Shown here: one piece after another, positions 9,796 to 22,880 of the stretch
Layout: each line of letters opens with the position of its first letter
Numbering within the stretch: position 1 is the stretch's first letter
Assembly (NCBI GenBank): GCA_951799425.1
Contig: OX637399.1
Location: 35,127,701 to 35,191,700 of the forward strand
Reading direction: 5' to 3'
Length of the DNA stretch: 64,000 bases
Source of the DNA: Ilex aquifolium
Lineage: Eukaryota > Streptophyta > Magnoliopsida > Aquifoliales > Aquifoliaceae
Position numbers and translations under genes: made by a program
The notes under the pieces: generated by a model
The model's input: the letters and a program-made list of their open reading frames with translations, nothing else
Database searches by the model: none
Told to the model about the DNA's origin: nothing

Positions 9796-10766
9796 ATCAT
9801 ATGAATAAAGATTCATATCATGGTGTTAGAGAGATGAATCTTTGACCAAAACTTTTTGATATCATTATAATTTCATTTGTTTCAATAATACAACCCTTTA
9901 CGTGAAAGAAAATATCAAAAAGGTTTGTGTGAAGCAATGCTTTGTATTATATGGAAAAAAAATGGCTGATGAAAACAACCACTTTTACTGATTTTGGATG
10001 TTTTTGAAACAAAAAGTGTTGCGGAGATGACTTTACATTATATCAATGTAGTGCTAGCTAACGTTTTAGTTTCTGATGTATTGTAAAGTTTGCCATAAAG
10101 AAGAACAAAAAGGACGGTGTTTCCTCCTTGATGAACGACATGAACAGATTGAAAGTGTTGAAAAGCGTTCATGATCAATCAAAATTTCACAAAAAGGAAA
10201 AAGTAAAATTAGTGCACCAGTGCTTTTTGACCACTACAGAATCAACTTGCTAGTTGCTTGAGCAATTTAGGTCAGCAATTCTTAACATGATCAAGATATT
10301 GACATGAAGTTACAGAGTGTAGGTTTAACCTTAAGAGCTTCAGGGTATAATAATCGGATTAATTCATCAGAATTGTTTAATAAATAGATCGATATGAATA
10401 TAACTATATACAACAAGATATAAAACCCTAGACATAGGACTGTGCATGGGTCATGTGGAATTTGAACAAGTTTAGACAAGTCATAAACAAGAAACGAACC
10501 CGACATGATAAGATCAAAGTTTTAATAGAGTGAATATGCAGAATCATTCGAAGGGACGTGCTAGAAAAAATACCATTAGTATCTAAGGAAAATAACTTTC
10601 AGCTGATTACCATATTTCATGGACAATGGTGACCCGACGCAAACAAAGGCACAGGGCTAAAGCTTTAAATAATATATTATTAATATTTAGTATGATAATA
10701 TAGATTAAACTCAATGGCTATTGAAATGGTAAAATATATTCACTTGACAATCAATTTTATTGCGTT
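9796..10766. other. No recognisable gene
   Basis: AT-rich DNA with only short chance frames. I see no splice-linked coding segment, RNA gene or element boundary. Confidence 0.4.
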
Positions 10767-11484
10767 TCTAACTATAAGAAAAATAGACTTTTGCTTCAGA
10801 ATTTTTCACATCGATCAAATATTATTGATGCAAATACTTCTTTTTTTTGCGTTAATATTGATGGCTGAAATAAAAAATAGAATATTTACATCGGCATTAA
10901 AGCGGATGCAAAAAAGTTGAAGTTTTCCATTAATTTGAGTTGGGAGCAGGACTGAAGCAAAAAACTTAATTCAAAACGACCTTCTTTGTATTTTTTTTAA
11001 TCTCAAAATGGCGTCATTTTGTTTCTCATCCTAAAACCCTATTTTTTTCTCATTTCCTAGGCCTTCTCATCAATTCGGTTCCTCTCTCTCTCTCTCTTTG
11101 AAGAAATGGCAGCTATCACCACCACTGGCCACCCTCAGCACCTACCACCACCTTCGGTCATCTTCCATTGCTGCCCACTGTCGCATAGCCCCAGCCACTT
11201 CTTCCCTTATCTGCGAAGCCCTCCTCTCTCTCTTCATACAATCCACCTGTAGATCTAGCGCCACCACCACCTTTTCCAACTAGATCAGATGCAACTGCCA
11301 CCATCTGCCACCAACAAATACTCTGAGGCAATTCATGTTTTTTGCTTCTATCTTTTTTTGCTTCAGCTCATTGTCGATGCTAATTGATGCTAACTTTTTG
11401 CATCATGGCTTTTTTACTTCACCCCCATTGTTGACTCAAAAAGTTTATTTGCCGACCCAAAAAGCCTTTTTTCTTGTAGTGTCT
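10767..11484 (+). mobile_element. CACTA (En/Spm-type) non-autonomous element
   Basis: The element spans 10770-11481 and is flanked by the 3-bp duplication TCT (10767-10769, 11482-11484). The right end, read inward on the minus strand, is CACTACAAGAAAAAAGGC; the left end is AACTATAAGAAAAATAG, the same terminus with two changes. Subterminal motifs such as ACATCGGCATTAAAGCGGATGC are typical of CACTA ends. No transposase is present. The interior (about 11020-11340) looks like a gene leader: CT-rich tract, ATG, then CCACCA-rich short frame, perhaps captured host sequence. Confidence 0.75.
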
Positions 11485-11556
11485 TAATGCATAAATACTA
11501 AGCAGGTGCGATAATAGTTAATATGTTCAATATTTTTTTCTATCAAAGCCAATCTT

Positions 11557-11729
11557 AGATAATATTTTATCCGGGTGCGATCATACCAGTACTAATACAC
11601 TGAATCTCATCATAACTCCGCAGTTAAGCATGCTTGGGCAAGAATAGTACTAGGATGGGTGACCTCTTGGGAAGTCCTCGTGTTGCACCCCTTTTTTTTT
11701 TAAAAAAAAAGAAAGATAATATTTTATCC
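11557..11729 (+). pseudogene. 5S rRNA retropseudogene with 16-bp target duplications
   Basis: 11573-11691 (119 nt) is a full-length 5S rRNA-like sequence. It retains GCGATCATACCAG, the A-box region AGTTAAGCATGCTTGGGC and the C-box GGATGGGTGACCTC, then GGGAAGTCCTCGTGTTGCA. Against the plant 5S consensus (from memory) it carries about a dozen changes, mostly C-to-T or G-to-A. It is followed by ten Ts (11692-11701), nine As (11702-11710) and GAA. The sequence AGATAATATTTTATCC flanks it exactly at 11557-11572 and 11714-11729. A long target duplication plus an A-tail is the mark of LINE-driven retroposition of a 5S transcript. It stands alone, not in a 5S array. Confidence 0.9.
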
Positions 11730-14700
11730 ATTCAAGCTTCAAAAATTTTATTTTCTCAAAAGCAACTATTGTAAATAAATAAAGAGTGGGCTCATTCCCT
11801 TAAGGCTCATGGCCCTTTTGGCTGGGTACTAATGGATCATGGATGGGGACCCTAAAAATAACCTAAAAGTTATAACACATTGGTAATAAAAAGAGATATT
11901 TCAAGGGGGGCCAGTGTACCCCTCTGGGCCAGCATGTCCTCTGCCCATGGTCAGATTAGATAAATAATGCATGCATTTAGGGAAAAAAAAATACAACCTT
12001 TTTTTGCGGAAATCAAAGTTTCAATTGTAGTGTTGTTTGTTACCATCTTTTAAAACTTTTTGGTTTCAAACAAATCTTAATCCAATATCAAAAAATTAAA
12101 AAGCCACTTCTAGAAATTTTTCAAGATCAAGATAATTTTTTTTTTTCAAACAACCATTGTGAAAATATTATAAATTATTCAAATCTGTCCTAAATTGAAG
12201 AAATAACTTGATTTATCATAGATTTGTAGTAATTAATTCTAAAAGATACTTCAGTGGATAGTATTATTTGATTATTAATAATCTCATCAAATTATTCTTT
12301 TCTACAAAGTGTATGGTTTGCACAAGGTAAAAGTTTTATTTCATTTAACTTCAACCTCTTCTAATGAATCAAACGGTAGTAGAGTCTCTTTTCTCTATAT
12401 GATTCCAAACAAAAATAAGTACTTTTAACCGACCTATAGCAACAACAATATCAATAGTTTACATTTTTTTTTTTTTTTTTTGCAATAAAATTAGTCATGC
12501 TACACATTTTGATATGCGAAATATCTTTTCATGTGGAGCCCTTTTCATTTGGTAGCCCTACACAGCCATTTCAAAAAACTAGGCTCAATAGCCTAGCCTT
12601 GGACAGATACATGTTCATGACCATTAATAATTCAAGAATTGTAGGGAGATTCTTTTTTACAATTGGCTATTCGAAGCCTTATACTTTTTTCGAACTAGGA
12701 AATAAGAAGTTACAGTATATTATAGAATGGTTTATGAGCATTGTTCACGAATAAATGTTTGCTGACACTGAAAGGGGGTCTCATTTTATTTATTCTATAG
12801 TTTTTTTATTGGATGGTTATATTGCATCAACATTACTGATACAATGTAACCGTTACACCCCAAATCCCCATCCAGTTTCACCTGAAAAGACGACAAATGA
12901 CTGACAATGATTAATCAAACATGGAGGAAAAATAGACCCCATCAGCACCATTGTCGCCCAATTCAGCCCCCATCATTTCTAGTGGAATCTCACACACGCC
13001 TACTAGTAATAGCTTAGACACACGGGCGGGCACACACAGATCACAAATTGTTCCTGCTTCGTGGAACCCTCCCTAAAATTCCAGAACTTGCAACCTTGGA
13101 GGACCCTTCTTGTTTCTCCACTCCTCGCAGCACTCAATCTTCTAGCCATCCTATTTGACAATTTAAGACAACCCATGAACCCTTTCTAAGGGCACCCACC
13201 TTATATCATGTTCCTATTCTTCACCTTTTTTCCTATAATTGCCCATGCATTGCCCCAAAACCCCAATCATTTCCTTGGGACCAAATTGACCAGACCATCC
13301 TTAGTTGGTGGCCGCACCATTTTTCTGTCTTACGTTACGTTTCCAGACATTACATAGTGTCCAGATGATTGGGTGTGATTAGATGCCCATTTCGTTCCCG
13401 GGTGCTCCACTTAGCCATGCTTCTATCTCAACTGAAGGGGCAACTTGTCCGTTGTTCGAAAGGCTATTTTAGTCATTTTGCATTTGTCTTGATGTTTGTC
13501 GACCGGGTCGGGTTGTGATCGGAGTCTCTTATACTAGATTTATTTGTTGGCCATTTAAAGAAAATAATGAGAAATGTGAGACATTATCACACGAGGTGAC
13601 TTCGTAGAAGTGGATAATTGGAGCCTTTAGTGTTGTGGTCATGAAGAATGCAACAATGCTTCCCAAAGTTGTGGTGGTGTGTGTTTCATCTCGCTTTCTG
13701 CTAGGCCCCAAAGAAGCACTAGTCTTTTGCTAGGTCTATACCTCAAATTGAAGCAAATGAATGTCTATTCGTCCAACTCTCCATAAAGGTCACATTCCGA
13801 ACAGTTCTGAACTGTTCTTAGTGGATTCAATGTTATACTCAGTCTAGACTGTATCTAATTATTTAATAGTTTTGTGTGAAGGCAAGACTACGTATATCTA
13901 ATCTTTTTCAGACCTTGTAATAGCATGAGTCTGAAGACAGGAAGAAACATAAAGACAAATTTTTGGAACATAGAAGTAAATACCAAAGTACACATGTTTA
14001 AGACTTTGAACTTTGCAAGTAAGGAGTTAAAGTAGGCTGACACATATATCTATATTAGAGTACTCGCGAAAGATGAATAGTATAGGAGGATGGAAGGGAT
14101 TTGAGCTGTCTATTAACTGCTGGGACTAACTTTTGGGCTAAAAGTTCCTCAAGTAGGTAGAGTCAATGAATATTCTCGCACCAGCCGGAATGTCTGTCTC
14201 AAACAAGTTAGGTATCTCTATTGTAGGGACAATTAATGACAGTATTTATAACATAGGTACTTAGGCAGAGGTCAACGTCGTACGTGACAGTTGCGCTCAT
14301 CTGCAACTACCTTAGTTATACTTGTACGACAACCCGTATGTCAGGTGCCAGGTGTTTCAAACATTAATTAGACAGATGCGACGCCTCCTCGGGCACAATT
14401 GGGACTCAATCACCGAGGAAGAGATGCATCTTACTAAGTAGGGAGTCGCGATTATGCTACCATGGGACCATGTGTACAGTGCACTAAGTGCACAGTAGCC
14501 GTGATGCCCAACATTTCCCTCGGAGCCCTTCTCTAGCGATTCTCATCCACAGTGTCCAATCGAGGATACTCACATTTTAATTCCTTTAGACACCAATTCA
14601 CATGTTATGTCATTACATCTTTTGATCTGGACCAACAACACCTAGTACCTTAGGTGTCCCTCCAAATCCCAATCAAGCACAACTTAGTGGGTAGTGAGCC

Positions 14701-14845
14701 ATACACTAAGAGTCCTACTCAAGTAAATCTTCTAGACCATGCTCGAGGTCGACGTTGGCAATCGTGTTCGTCGTCTCCTATCACTCATTTCTTCTTTGAA
14801 GAGGGCCACATTGCCTTGTTCCTAGTTGGGGAATCCCTCCTCTTA
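11730..14845. other. No recognisable gene
   Basis: Intergenic DNA. A frame of 85 codons at 12497-12754 is longer than most here and of mixed composition, but I recognise no domain in it and it has no partner exons. The remainder shows no element termini I can defend. Confidence 0.35.
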
Positions 14846-15310
14846 GGGGCTGTTTGGTAAGGGGTTATGGGGGGCTTGACAAGATGGGTTTAGGAAAAAT
14901 AGTTCAAATGACCCCCAAATTTTATTTTTGGATTGAAAATTCAATCCTGGGTTTTCAAACCCGACCCGTAGCTGGTCCGAAGATTAAACCCATGATCATG
15001 GGTTTCGTCAAACCTAGGGAGGGAATGGGTTTGAGAAGATTGGTTAAGTGGTTAAGAATGTAAAAGACAATTGTACCCCTTAACATGGATATGAATTGGA
15101 TTGATTAAGGGTAAAATAGTTATTTACAAGACAAATATTTGTTAATAATTATGATATATCCGTGAGTCCTACATATGTATATATTATATACCAAACATGG
15201 GTATGGACCGGATTGAATGTTGAATTTCATCTTTGTAAAGAGGAGTTTGGGTTTGAAAGGTTTGAAAAAGCCAATTCAAACCCCTCCCCAAAATTCATCC
15301 AAGCAAGCCC
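14846..15310 (+). mobile_element. Tourist-like MITE, copy 1
   Basis: About 465 bp, starting GGGGCTGTTTGGTAAGGGG after TTA and ending ...AAGCAAGCCC. It is a diverged homologue of 50489-50899: both share a left TGTTTGGTA terminus, ACATGGGTATG, TTGAATGTT, ATCTTTG and CAAACC blocks in the same order. The terminus and a TTA/TAA-type target fit PIF/Harbinger-derived MITEs. The right target triplet is degenerate in this copy. Confidence 0.7.
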
Positions 15311-18300
15311 TTTGTCCATTGGATCAATCGAGTAATAATATATCATTGGTTGACTTTACCATGATAGGCATCCAATGGGTTTCAAGCACTTGCAAGTCTG
15401 CCTCCTGAGTAAAGATAGTTAATTAATCTCATATGGATTACTCACTTTTATGATTTAACAGCTCCTCCCTGGTAAGAATCATGAGAAGATATATATTGAC
15501 TTAAATCCAGGAAACAGGTCTCGAAGAAATTCGAAAATTTATGAGTTAAACAGTAATGCAATTTGTACTTAATTCTTTGGTGAGATTCATGGACAATCTA
15601 ATGATCATAATTATTTATTTAATATTACAGCAAACAATTTAAATTAAAAATTTATAAAAACACAATAACAGTTAATATTAATTTAGTCCTCATTTAATGG
15701 TGCAAAATTCATTCCAAAAAAAAAAATTCACTCAAAAACATCATCTTCTCTATACGGCCTTCAATATTAGATAAATAAACTAGATAACTCCACTAATGAA
15801 AAAAAAATAAAAATATAAGTGTTACACAATCAAACTCAATTTTCGGTATTACATAGTTTTTTTAGGTACGGGATTGTTGCTTGTGTCTCAATAACATTGC
15901 TCATAGGTACTAGAGGACCAGGGCAGCCCTTGTAGGTCTCGTATGATTTTCATGCTGTATATTTCATGCAATAATGCAACAAATATAGCAAGCAGCTGGC
16001 TACCTTGTGGGTAAAGCTGAAGGTATAATTTTGCCTTCCTGATCCGATTACTACGTTTTGTAATTTCGGCACGCGCTACCACATGAACAGAAACGAAAGA
16101 TGGTTATGATTCAAGCAATCATATTCCTCCTGATGTGAGACTTAAAAGAGTCCTTTCGGTGAGACTGTTTTGCTTTTCTTTCAGCAAAATCTAGACTCTG
16201 TAATTCACTGATGGATTTGTCACCCTCTTAGGCAGGCCATGCCTTATGATTGCCGTAGGTTCTTTCTTTTCCAGTCTTATCGGTACCATACCTTTAAGAA
16301 GACTACCGTAGCTGCATGTGTTGTGTTGTTCTTGAAAGAATCTGAAGGACAAATGCAAGTGATCGATCCAGTAATGATCATCAAATCAATGCATCTTCCT
16401 TTTGTTACGTGTGTAAGATTTTCACACTGCAGACTAGTCACTAGGGTATTTGGTTGTGGTACACATACTTATTAACTTACAAGATAATCCGGGGCGAAAC
16501 AAGAAATATGAACTCTAATAATTAAAAGGAAAAAGAGTTCAACTTCTTACAAATACGTTATATGATTTGAACAAAGATTAAAAATTTTGTCTTCAACCCC
16601 GGTGTTTTTAAAACCGGAAAAGATGTTTAGGCAAAATAATGAAATTTGAACTATTTTTTTGGTTTTATGTCACAATCAAGGATATTTTTATAATTTTGCG
16701 TATTCTATTTTATTTTTCTTGTAAGGTTAGATTGTTAGGGTTTTCTATTTATGTTGGCATGTAAGCATCATTCAACAGTTTTTGTTATTCCAGTTTCTTA
16801 CAAAGTATAAAAATTCGATTCCAACTTACGAATGAAGTGACCAAACGCAAGATATGGTTGCAATAGGATTCAATTTGTTGCATATTTGATATCTGCGTTG
16901 GCAAATAAGTTTTCTTATATATGAGAACGTCATTTTGCGAATCTATATATGTTGAAATTCTTTTGCAACCACTATCGTACAAGATGCCACAATGTTTCAC
17001 ATCGCAAGTGTAATAAATTTCATACGCACCTCGATTAATTTCCGCTCCGGTTCCATCAAAAGCAGATCATCCATTCTGGGACTAGAAAATTCAAAGGATA
17101 AATTCTTCATGACCTGACCCAAAGTGAGTTGTTAAGTTTCAAATTCAGTATGTCTTGATTTACAGCTCGTATATATCTCCATTGAAGAGTATATAACAAG
17201 GATGAGAAACATAATTCTTACCCTAACTTATATTCTGTAAATAAGAAACTGCAAAGTTCCTACTTTATAAAGTGGCCAATGTTCCATTAAGTGACATAAT
17301 CCTACAAACCACTTTGTGTGTGCTCTTTAAACTGCCAAAAGAAGGGAATCATATAAACTGAACAGATTCAGCAAACTAAAAACAAAGAATAAGAGGCTGT
17401 TTCATGCATCATCAATATTTCTAAAGTTTTATAATTATCAACTTGCATCGGGACATGAGGTATTTATCTTTCATAAATTTTCTAATTTCGGAATGGATGA
17501 TCTGTCTTTTTTTTTTGGATGATCTGTCTTTAACTGAACTGAAGAGAAAATTAATCGAAGTGTATACAAACTGATCTAAATACCCCTGACCGTAATACCC
17601 AAAAATTAAGATAGGCAATATTCACAAACCTTAATGTTTGGATTGACATTTGTTGAGGTGCTATTTCGAGTCCGGTGGCGCCACTGCTCCGATGGATTGG
17701 ACGCGTCGGCATGCCGCAGTGAGGCCTGACGACAGGCGGGTCCCACAACCCACCCCAACCTTTATGAATTATTATAGGCATCAGCATTGCACTAATCTCA
17801 CTTTTGTTTTGGTAGCTCTCAAATCACTACCCACTAAGGAGAAAAACAAGTGGAACCCACCCAATATAATTCAACTCCAAGTGACACCAGGTGGAATACA
17901 CATCACCTGTTAATGTATGTATACATAGTTAATCAGAATATTCAATTTGATATGGGCTTAGTGCACTAGCCAGGTGACGCTTCAAACTCATCAATAGCTT
18001 GCCAAAATCAATTTTATCATATTATATTTTAAAATTGTGTAAGGTGTATCGTATCAAAATTAGTTATACTCATGTCTCACTGAGAATAATTGTTTAGTCT
18101 TTAATTCTTGTAAAGTATAAGAATAAGTTACATGAACTTTATTTACTGAACTTATTTGACGATCTTATCATTTTTTGCCATTAGATTGACAGTTGATCCC
18201 ATTATTATTTGGGACCCACTATTATTTTAATGACTATAATTCATTATGTTATCAAATAAGGTCATTAAATTAGGTACAAATAGTAGTTTTTTTCAAGTAT

Positions 18301-18375
18301 AATTAGTATTTAGCCAAAGACTAATTATGTCTATAATTGTGGGATACTATTTGGATATAGGCCTTCCATGGGGCT
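15311..18375. other. No recognisable gene
   Basis: Upstream intergenic region of the UMAMIT gene. It has only short frames and AT-rich DNA, with one GC-rich island at about 17660-17760. The proximal part (about 18100-18375) presumably holds the UMAMIT promoter. Confidence 0.4.
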
Positions 18376-18383
18376 TATAAATA
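18376..18383 (+). promoter_or_regulatory. TATA box of the UMAMIT gene
   Basis: TATAAATA lies 140 bases upstream of the ATG at 18516. Transcription would be expected to begin near 18405-18410, leaving a leader of about 105 bases. Confidence 0.6.
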
Positions 18384-18515
18384 CGGGTGCTTGCTAAGTC
18401 TAATCCTTAGGAAAAACACAAGCATCTTCAAGTGTTTTCCTCTCTTTTTCTCATCACTCTCCTTATCCACCCCCGAGCTCTCCTTTCTTCGATAGTCCTT
18501 AAGCTTAGAAGAAAA

Positions 18516-20792
18516 ATGGAGGGAAGAGGATGTTTTGGCAATTTTTTCGAGAGAGCTAAGCCATACATAGCCATGATTTCTCTACAATTTGGCTATGCGG
18601 GAATGAATATCATAACCAAAGTGTCCCTCAACAGAGGAATGAGTCACTACGTCCTAGTTGTCTATAGACATGCTTTTGCTACTGCAGTCATCGCCCCCTT
18701 CGCTATTGTCCTTGAGAGGTACGAATAATGAAATCATTAAAGCTCCTTTTCTTTCTCTCGAAATTAAGAGAGAAGAGTTTTGTAATTTTTTGTAAAGGAA
18801 TACGGTGCAATTATCATGTGAACTAACATGTTTATTTTTGATTCCTTATAGGAAAGTGAGGCCAAAGATTACATTTCCAATATTCATGCAGATTTTTGTA
18901 TTGGGTCTTCTTGGGTGAGTCTTTTGCTTTGCAGCCTACCATGCAGCATTTCATAGAAGTTTCTGACATTAAACATGAAAAAAAACTAAACTTTCACCAT
19001 TTTTTTGGAATTTACAGGCCAGTGATTGATCAAAACTTCTATTATGCGGGGTTAAAATTCACTTCTCCCACTTTCTCCTGTGCCATGAGCAACATGCTCC
19101 CAGCAATGACATTTGTTATGGCCGTCCTCTGCAGGTATCTTCATTCGGAAGCAAAGCAAAAATGTTTTCTACATGTAAATATTAAATTGATATATTTGTA
19201 ACAATTAATCTTCAAACTAATGAAATAAAGTAAATTGATAAAATATAATTTTTTTATGCGTACCACATTGAATGAACGAAGAATATAATCAAAAAGTTAC
19301 TTTTAGACTCCAAACCCGCTTAGACTAACAAGTTATGTGATGTTTGTTGGTGGACAAAAAGGATGGAGAAGCTTGACATGAAGAAGGTAAGGTGCCAAGC
19401 AAAGGTGGTGGGAACTGCAGTGACAGTGGCTGGAGCCATGTTGATGACATTGTACAAGGGCGACGTCCTTAATATGGTCTGGTCCGAGCACATCCATCCT
19501 CGTAAATCCTATGTTCCTGACACCGCTGGAGCCACTGACAAGGACTGGTTGAAAGGCTCGATTCTCCTCATCATTGCCACCTTTGCCTGGGCTTCATTCT
19601 TCATCCTTCAGGTAAACTTGAACCTTGAACTTATATAAATCACAATTTCTATTTTTTATTAATAATTTTCAGCAGATTATTTTCTTTTTATTTGGGTATT
19701 TAGGATTGAATAATATTGAGTTTTGACCTGTACCACAGGCTATTACCATGAGAAGATACCCAGCTCACCTCTCACTCACAGCTCTTGTGTGCTTTTTGGG
19801 TACTCTGCAATCCATTGCTGTCACCTTTGTGATGGAACACAAGCCCTCTGCTTGGACCATTGGGTGGGACATGAACCTTCTAGCTGCTGCCTACGCTGTT
19901 AGTCTCTCTCTCTCTCTCTCTACATATATATGTATATCTATATATATTATGAGAGTGATATTAAGACTATTTGCTTTTCATGCACAGGGTATAGTGTCAT
20001 CAAGCATTGCATATTATGTCCAAGGTTTGGTAATGCAGAAAAGAGGGCCTGTTTTTGTGACTGCTTTTAGTCCTTTGATGATGATCATCGTGGCGATCAT
20101 GGGCTCTTTCATCCTTGCTGAAAAGATCTATGTTGGAGGGTATTTTCTCATTGCCAATTTTCTCAAAATTATAATCAATCTTAATAAAAAGCTCACAAAA
20201 AATAATTGGATATTCCTCCTTTCTAACGATTGTTTTGCAAGAAATTCTCAAATTTCCATACACATTTCGACTGCATATATCTGACTCTTAACGAGAAACT
20301 TGGGCGCCCTCTTTTACTCATATTCTTACTTGAAAGAAACAAACTTCTACTTTTATTCTTAGTGTTCGAAAAGTAAATTTTATGAATGACAACTGCATAC
20401 AAACGCAAATATTCCTAAGGAACAAAAAGATAGAAAATAGAAAGCCACTATTCTTTTTTCTTTTCAATCAAAATCATTCCTATGCCCATCAAATGATCTT
20501 TTTCTTTCCTTGTGGTTTCAGTGTTCTCGGTGCTGTACTAATCGTTGCCGGACTTTACTCTGTGTTATGGGGCAAGTACAAGGAATACAAAGAGAAGGAA
20601 GCTGAGATGATTACTGAACCAATAAAGGGCAGTACCGGAAACAACCGAGCTGTAATGGCGATTGAAGATGTTGAAGAAAATGACATTGAGATGCAGAAAA
20701 ACCAAGCGAACAAGGTCTCTGTCCCTGCTGTTGCTATTAGTGCTCCAATTCCACAACCCCCCATGATAGCTATAGAAACTCCAAATGTCTGA
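18516..20792 (+). CDS. UMAMIT9-like: WAT1-related / nodulin MtN21-like EamA transporter (UMAMIT family)
   Basis: Seven exons join into 404 codons: 18516-18718, 18852-18914, 19018-19134, 19362-19611, 19739-19897, 19988-20139 and 20522-20792. All introns have GT-AG ends and the phases agree. The start MEGRGCFGNFF is the family start; the frame is open further upstream, but the longer N-terminus is not family-like. The protein has ten hydrophobic segments in two EamA halves (about residues 15-155 and 195-335), including FGYAGMNIITKVSLNRGMSHY, GPVIDQNFYYAGLK, TSPTFSCAMSNMLPAMTF and GPVFVTAFSPLMMIIVAIMGS, then a hydrophilic tail (about 330-404). Members are plasma-membrane or tonoplast exporters/facilitators, several moving amino acids and one (WAT1) auxin. 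From memory it is closest to Arabidopsis At5g07050 (UMAMIT9). The substrate cannot be read from sequence. It appears intact. Confidence 0.93.
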
Positions 20793-21879
20793 AACAGTTG
20801 AGAGCCAAAAAAAATGAACAAACTCAGAAAGAAAGAAAGAAAGAAAGAGAAAGAGAAAATTAAGTGGGTGCAAGCAAGTTGGCCATGAAAAGAGAAAAAG
20901 AGAGGTTTTTTTTGTTGTACTTCGAATTTTAATGTTTTGTGCCCTTTTTTTTTAACTTGTAATTCTGGAGTTTGCTAATGTGACTGATAAGAATTTGATA
21001 ATAAGTATATGACGACGATGCAGAAGAACTCTTTTGAGTAAAGGTGCTTTTCACTTGTGTATTCTCCAACTGAATAGTTTTCTGAATTTCTTTAGACCTA
21101 CCAATTTGCTGACGTCTGATTCAGATTCCACTTAGTGAGCTAGTGGTTGTCATTTTGTGTTTTGATGACGAATAATCCTATACACATCAAATTTTCTATC
21201 AAATTTTTTACACCCAATTAGTGTGGATGGTAAAGTTTTTATACCAATTTTTTTTAAATACAAGTTAATATATACGTGTTTTACACGTGAATTATTGTAA
21301 GTATTTCATAGTATGTATTGTCCATTACATCGCTACAACCATGAAAAAACTAAAAGCAAACAAGCAGAAAAGGGATGTGTCGTCCACAAAACGAAAGAAG
21401 CTACTTCCCTCAACTGTACCAATTTATTGTCACTTCATAAGCCACCTGAAAGGGAGTTTTGGATATCTTGGTGAAAATTCAACATCAGCTAATATTTTTC
21501 TCTGTCAAATACTTATTTTCCAATAGTATACTAAACATCATTTTGGTAGACATATCTTAATTTGATTTATTTGTAACCATTAATCGTGAAAATAATAAAG
21601 TAAAGAGAAATTATAAAGTAAGAACACTTCATAAGTGTAGGATAATCACTGGATAACTAGCTAGGATAGGAGTGGTATAATATTGAAAGCAAGCTCTTTG
21701 GTACATTAGTCAAACCCGTTTACCCGTCCTCCTTGTTTTACCTTGCCAAAGAATAGAAATGGGATATAATGACACCTTGATCTGTTCAAAGAGATGCACT
21801 TAGGACGTAAGAATTTGATGTGAACTAGTGAAGCTTGATTTTTTCGGATTGGTGGGGACAAAATTGCCTTAACAAGGTA
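20793..21879. other. UMAMIT 3' UTR and intergenic DNA
   Basis: The first 250 bases after the stop are A- and GAAA-rich and presumably 3' UTR, though I see no perfect AATAAA. Nothing else is recognisable up to the LINE fragment. Confidence 0.4.
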
Positions 21880-22339
21880 TCCTGAAACTCTGCCTTGCTA
21901 CACCTGTTTATAGCATTTGGAGGGAAAGAAACAATAGGATTTTTCGCGATCAATTTGCTGATGAGAAATGTACACTCCACAGATTTCAAACTTCCATAAG
22001 GGAGAGGCTCACTGTTGTGAAGGTCAAGAACTCCACTCAGAATATGTAACTTGTGTGCAACTAGAATCTTCCCACCTCATGCCTTGAGTAGTTTTTTTTT
22101 TTTTTTTTTTTTTTTTGACATTTGGTCATCCTTTTCCCACTGCTCTAAAAGCCATTGGAATTCTAAGGGAAGTACTGGCTCAAGGCCTGTACTTCCCTTC
22201 AAATTCGGGGGTGGAGATGGAACTGGATCTTCTTCTTCTTTTTTTGTTGGTCTATTGAGCTTCTTTTGCTGATGTGATTTTTTTTTTTTTTTTGGAGCTT
22301 CTTTTGATCAATGGAACCTTTACTTCCCAAAAAAAAAAA
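21880..22339 (+). mobile_element. LINE 3' fragment (ORF2 C-terminus, 3' UTR and A-tail)
   Basis: From about 21883 one frame encodes ...TPVYSIWRERNNRIF, then a His/Arg-rich tail ending at a stop near 22050. This is the conserved end of plant L1-type ORF2 (the zf-RVT region, where ...Y.IW.ERN.RIF is diagnostic). A 3' UTR with T-runs follows, and an A-run at 22329-22339 closes it. The copy is 5'-truncated, as usual for LINEs. Confidence 0.75.
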
Positions 22340-22880
22340 TTTGCCTTAAGAACAAGTTGTAGTAGATTACTTAGAACATGAAGACTCTTGCACATTCAAA
22401 GCGCAATGAAACGTGGCAAAGTATTAGTAAAGAAAAAATGAGTCGGGCTCAGAATAAAGCAGGACCAATGGCATTTGATTTGGATCGGACCAATGAAAAA
22501 GAATCATTGATATGCTATGAGCTCCTCCATTTTCAGGCCTTCAATTGTTTAGACCCTCAAATTAGCATTTTTTATAGTTTTAAGAAAGATTTAGGCGCGT
22601 AATAATAACTCATTGAAAACAACTATGACCAGAATCCTTTCGGAGTTCCTCAGTATTCCTTGACTCTAGATTACCTGTGCTTTTATCTTAATTTGTTAGA
22701 TTCAAATTTAATATTTTTGATAACTTTCGTAAAATTAGGGATTTACTACTATTCTAAGAACAATTAGACTTTTCATTATATACTTTCCTTATGTACACCA
22801 AATGATTTATTGGAATAAATAATACTATCTTGTCATAGAGTTTTTCTTGTTCTTCCTCAGGCTTTAGGGTTGTGTTCAAG

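Noticed and set aside
11573..11713. Interpretation as a functional 5S gene or a Cassandra TRIM LTR
   Set aside because: Roughly a dozen changes, no tandem 5S array, an A-tail and exact 16-bp flanking duplications favour retroposition. No TG...CA LTR borders or 5-bp duplication are seen.
12497..12754. 85-codon plus-strand frame as a gene or organelle-derived insert
   Set aside because: Composition is protein-like, but I could match it to no chloroplast, mitochondrial or nuclear family, and no neighbouring exons fit.
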